A stretch of DNA of 64,000 nucleotides from Dasyornis broadbenti. Its lineage: Eukaryota > Chordata > Aves > Passeriformes > Dasyornithidae. Both the position numbers and the translations under genes were made by a program. Positions 61,050-64,000 of this stretch are shown one piece after another (the stretch's first letter is position 1; every line of letters starts with the position of its first letter). Location of the stretch: NCBI GenBank assembly GCA_013397935.1, contig VZRN01005169.1:620001-684000 (forward strand), given 5' to 3'. The notes under the pieces are model-generated. The model had not been told where the DNA came from and ran no database searches. It worked only from the letters and a program-made list of their open reading frames with translations.

Positions 61050-64000
61050 GTAATGTATCACTGTCTGCAGTGTCTTGTGCAGGACCTGACTCTGGCAATA
61101 TGTTCTGAGAGTGGACTGGGATGCAGGGATTCCTGCCTTCTAGCCCTGGGTCTGCCACTCACTCATTGCAGGAGTTTACACAAGTAAAGCTACGACCCTG
61201 GGCCTCGGTTTCCCCATCTGCCAAATGCCTGGCCAAAACTCTGCTCTAAGTGTGCAAATATCCTGATGAAATCAAGAGGCCTAATGTGCCATTTACTTTC
61301 CCAGCACTTTGCATCTGTGAAAGAGTTTTTCCAATTGGAAATGTCAATGTTTTGCACTGCCCTGTGTTGAGTGATTCAGTTTCATCTTGCAAGTCCTCTC
61401 TGTATGGCACAGCTGGACTCATCTCCTTTTATATGAACTCGGTGATGTTTGGAGGTGGATGCTTGTTTGCTCTGTCTTTATTGCACTGAAAAATAAAGCC
61501 AGGATAGGAGCAGGGTAACAATTAGATTTTACATGCCACACACATGGGTTCTTTGTGCCACCCTGCATATCCCTTTTATCTGTGCAAATAGGAAGGAATT
61601 TGGGGAAAGACTATTCATTAAAGGGGAGATCCTTTCACTTGATTTTCTGCTTGTTGCTCTTTCATGTTTGAGTTTAAAGCATTAGGCTCTCAGCCTGGGG
61701 GTTGCATTGAACTTCTTTATCTGCTACTCTTTTAATTTCTTCATCTCGATAATCTGAGGATGGCAGAGGGAAACAAATCAGTTTGTAGGTTATGATCTCA
61801 GTTCTTCCCTTTGCCAAGAAGGCCATCCACTTCTAATACAGCTACAGCACTGGAATTAACTGTACCTCATGTCAAGCCATAGGCAAGCTCATCATGAGGT
61901 CTCCTAATCACTTTCTGAGAACATCAGAGAAGATTCGGAATTCTCAGCTGAAATTAGGATCACTGACACAAAAACTGTAGATCATCACAATCTCCTGGTT
62001 GTTCTAACAACCGAATCAAATCTGCACGAGAAATGATAAATGTAGGCTGCCATTTCATTGAAGAAGAATGGGCTTCCTCTTAGGAGTATCTCTTCTCCCA
62101 AAAACTACTCCACACACTCAAAAGCAGTACATTTCCAGGTGGTCTGGCTGATTGACAGACTGGAAGCTCAAGCTAAAAGCCATCACAAGAGGAGTGGTGG
62201 GAACAAGTAGGCATTGACAGGGAAGGCAAATCTGACCCTTCAGCAACAACATGGCCTGAGGTCTTGTTACAGCGCCATATATCAAGAAGAGCCATGTAAA
62301 ATCTCGTGTTCAGAATATGAGTATTTGCATTTATACACAAGGTACAGCACTTGCAGCTGTACTTAATTTTGTGGGGGCTCTCATGTGACTGAGAACAAAC
62401 AGGTCACAGGTTGGGAAGGTGGTGTTGTCAATGGGGTAATAAAATCAAAGGCTACAGTCCTGTGACTCCCTTGTGATTTCATGTCAGTAACCAGGTCTCC
62501 AAGACCTCTTTAACATTAGTAGTTCATTATTTTTTAATGATGGTGTTTTTTCTAAACACACTCTGAAACACTTAATGCTCTCAGGAAGCGGCTGTTGATG
62601 AAACAGACAAAAAGCCTCAAAAACACAGATCAAACCTCAGTGATCTAAGGGAGCAGATTTTTAAAACTGTGTTCTCTGACACTTCTGCATCTCATGCAGA
62701 TTGTGTACTGGATGCAGATTTCATCCTATTCTTTCCTGTGAGCAATCAGTTTTATGCTGTAGTTCTTCAGCATTAGCACAAGCAGTGACGAGTGAATCTC
62801 CAGCTCTGGAAAGAAACTTTTCAAACGTTAAAGGTGGGATGGGTAATGGCTCTAGTTAGTTTAAAACAGACAAACAAAGGAACTTTGTACTATCTTTTTA
62901 TCAGGTGAAATGGATTAAGAGATAATAAAATGGATAATCAAGTAAATACAGTGATACCTTCAACAAGATGCTATAATAGATTTGCATGAAATAATATAAC
63001 ATTTCCATCACACACCATGTGTAAAGCATCAGATGTTGTGCCTACAAAATGTAATAAGACCAGTGGGATGAGTCCTGGAGTTTTAGGTCAGCACAGTTTG
63101 TGCCTCTGATTCCATCTTCATGGAATCTCCTGGTTCCTTACCCTTCTTGTAGGCCCTTCCCTTCACTGTATTCTCTTCCAGCTTTCTCCAGGTTCAGAAT
63201 AATCAGTCGCACATCTTGTTCTCAAGTGTCTTTTGGCATCACTGATTCCTGGTGAAGAATTAAGGGGTTTTTTGGTGGGTGTGTTTGTGTTTCTTTTTCT
63301 TTTAAATGAAAGCTGAGCTTCTGGTCCTCCCACACACTCCAGGAGTTGGGGCCCTGAGTTTTGATTTCTTTTGCCCATGTATGAAAATGGACATGAAACT
63401 AATCACAGAGACTGGAGAGAACCTTTAGAAATGTGTTAACTCACAGTGCTCCTTTCCAGCCACTGTCATTCCATTTTATTTCAATTCAGTTTCTCCCCAA
63501 CAAGCCAGCCCAGTACTGAGGTTGTCAGTAATAAAGCTAGGAGGAGATGCAACAGCACAAAAGTGGATGCTAGAATGGGATTTTCAACAGACCAGGGGGA
63601 AGATAGACTTCTCCCAGGTTCCCACAGACTTTGAACGTGAGCTTGTTTTTAGCAACCCAAAAGATCAGTGTTACCAGAAAATCCACCTCTGAAAACAGCA
63701 GCCTAAAATCACTGTTTAGTGATTTTCTCTGGTTCAACACAGACCTGAGGCCCTGGTCCTGCTCTTGGTTCCTTGGCCTAAGACATGCTGGTGGCTTCAG
63801 TGGGACAGCACATGACTGCAAATAAAGACATTATTAGTTCAAGAATATAATCAAAATGGATAAATCAGGTTAGAAATAGAACAACACTAAGGAACAGCAA
63901 TGAGTGGACAGCTATTTAAAACAGATCAGTGTGCTGGGAAGAGAGGGAGGGAACAACTAACTTTGAAAATCTGGATCTGATGATGAGAAAGTCAAGGCCT
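61050..64000 (+). other. FRMD4A: FRMD4A intron, 5' part (3' end outside window)
   Basis: At least 2.95 kb of intron after the GTAATG donor. A MIR relic occupies about 61111-61227. The rest contains no exon, RNA gene or repeat that I recognise. Confidence 0.8.
61111..61227 (+). repeat. MIR-like tRNA-derived SINE relic
   Basis: The order of blocks follows MIR consensus. 'gactgggatgcagg' and 'attcctgccttctagccctg' come first, then GGTCTGCCACTCACT (tRNA-related region ending 'tctgccacttact'). 'cctgggcctcggtttcccca' and 'tctgccaaatg' match the family's 'tgggcctcagtttccccatc' and 'tctgtaaaatgg' block. It begins only about 60 bp after an exon donor. The middle part ('gtgtgaccttgggcaagt') is eroded. 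Confidence 0.72.

Larger units (their letters stand above)
1..64000 (+). other. FRMD4A: FRMD4A locus, internal part of the gene
   Basis: Six exons on the + strand have consistent splice sites and phases and read as consecutive pieces of the FERM domain of FRMD4A. The protein is known as a cytoplasmic scaffold at cell junctions that links the Arf6 exchange factor cytohesin-1 to the Par-3 polarity complex. That role comes from the literature, not from this window. The window begins inside a long intron and ends inside another, so the N-terminus, the F3 lobe and the long C-terminal region are absent. FRMD4B was considered. Where I recall the paralogues differing (for example a glycine-glutamine at the start of the fourth exon and lysine-leucine near its middle in FRMD4B), this sequence follows FRMD4A. 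Confidence 0.93.

Overview
The window is vertebrate, almost certainly bird, genomic DNA. Nearly all of it is intron. There are no operons, phage genes, CRISPR arrays or recognisable RNA genes. The bird call rests on three things. Two antisense CR1 LINE fragments are present. Interspersed repeats are sparse, and I see no L1 or Alu. A few very old MIR-like (tRNA-derived) SINE relics can be made out. I cannot name the species.

One gene is supported: FRMD4A (FERM domain-containing protein 4A), on the + strand. Six internal coding exons lie at 26919-27013, 33412-33504, 46224-46308, 50816-50872, 53342-53364 and 60966-61049. All have AG/GT boundaries, and their phases join into one reading frame of 437 nt (145 codons plus 2 nt). 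They encode most of the F1 (ubiquitin-like) lobe and the first part of the F2 (acyl-CoA-binding-protein-like) lobe of the FERM domain. FRMD4A is preferred over its paralogue FRMD4B because the residues match FRMD4A at positions where the two differ. The start codon, promoter, rest of the FERM domain, the cytohesin/Par-3-binding region and the 3' end all lie outside the window.

Layout: 1-26918 is upstream intron with one CR1 fragment (20870-21315). The six exons are separated by introns of 6.4, 12.7, 4.5, 2.5 and 7.6 kb. The 12.7 kb intron holds two MIR-like relics and a G/T-rich low-complexity tract. The 4.5 kb intron holds a (TCC)n run, a CpG-dense patch next to a second CR1 fragment, and a 61-nt T homopolymer near an ambiguous base. 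The last intron begins with a MIR relic about 60 bp after the donor site.

No previously undescribed system is visible. The points most worth a second look are the 23-nt microexon (skipping it gives an almost immediate stop), the CpG-dense patch at 46643-46815, the MIR relics, an 11-bp perfect hairpin, and a few AT-rich stretches that look like conserved non-coding elements but cannot be tested without an alignment.
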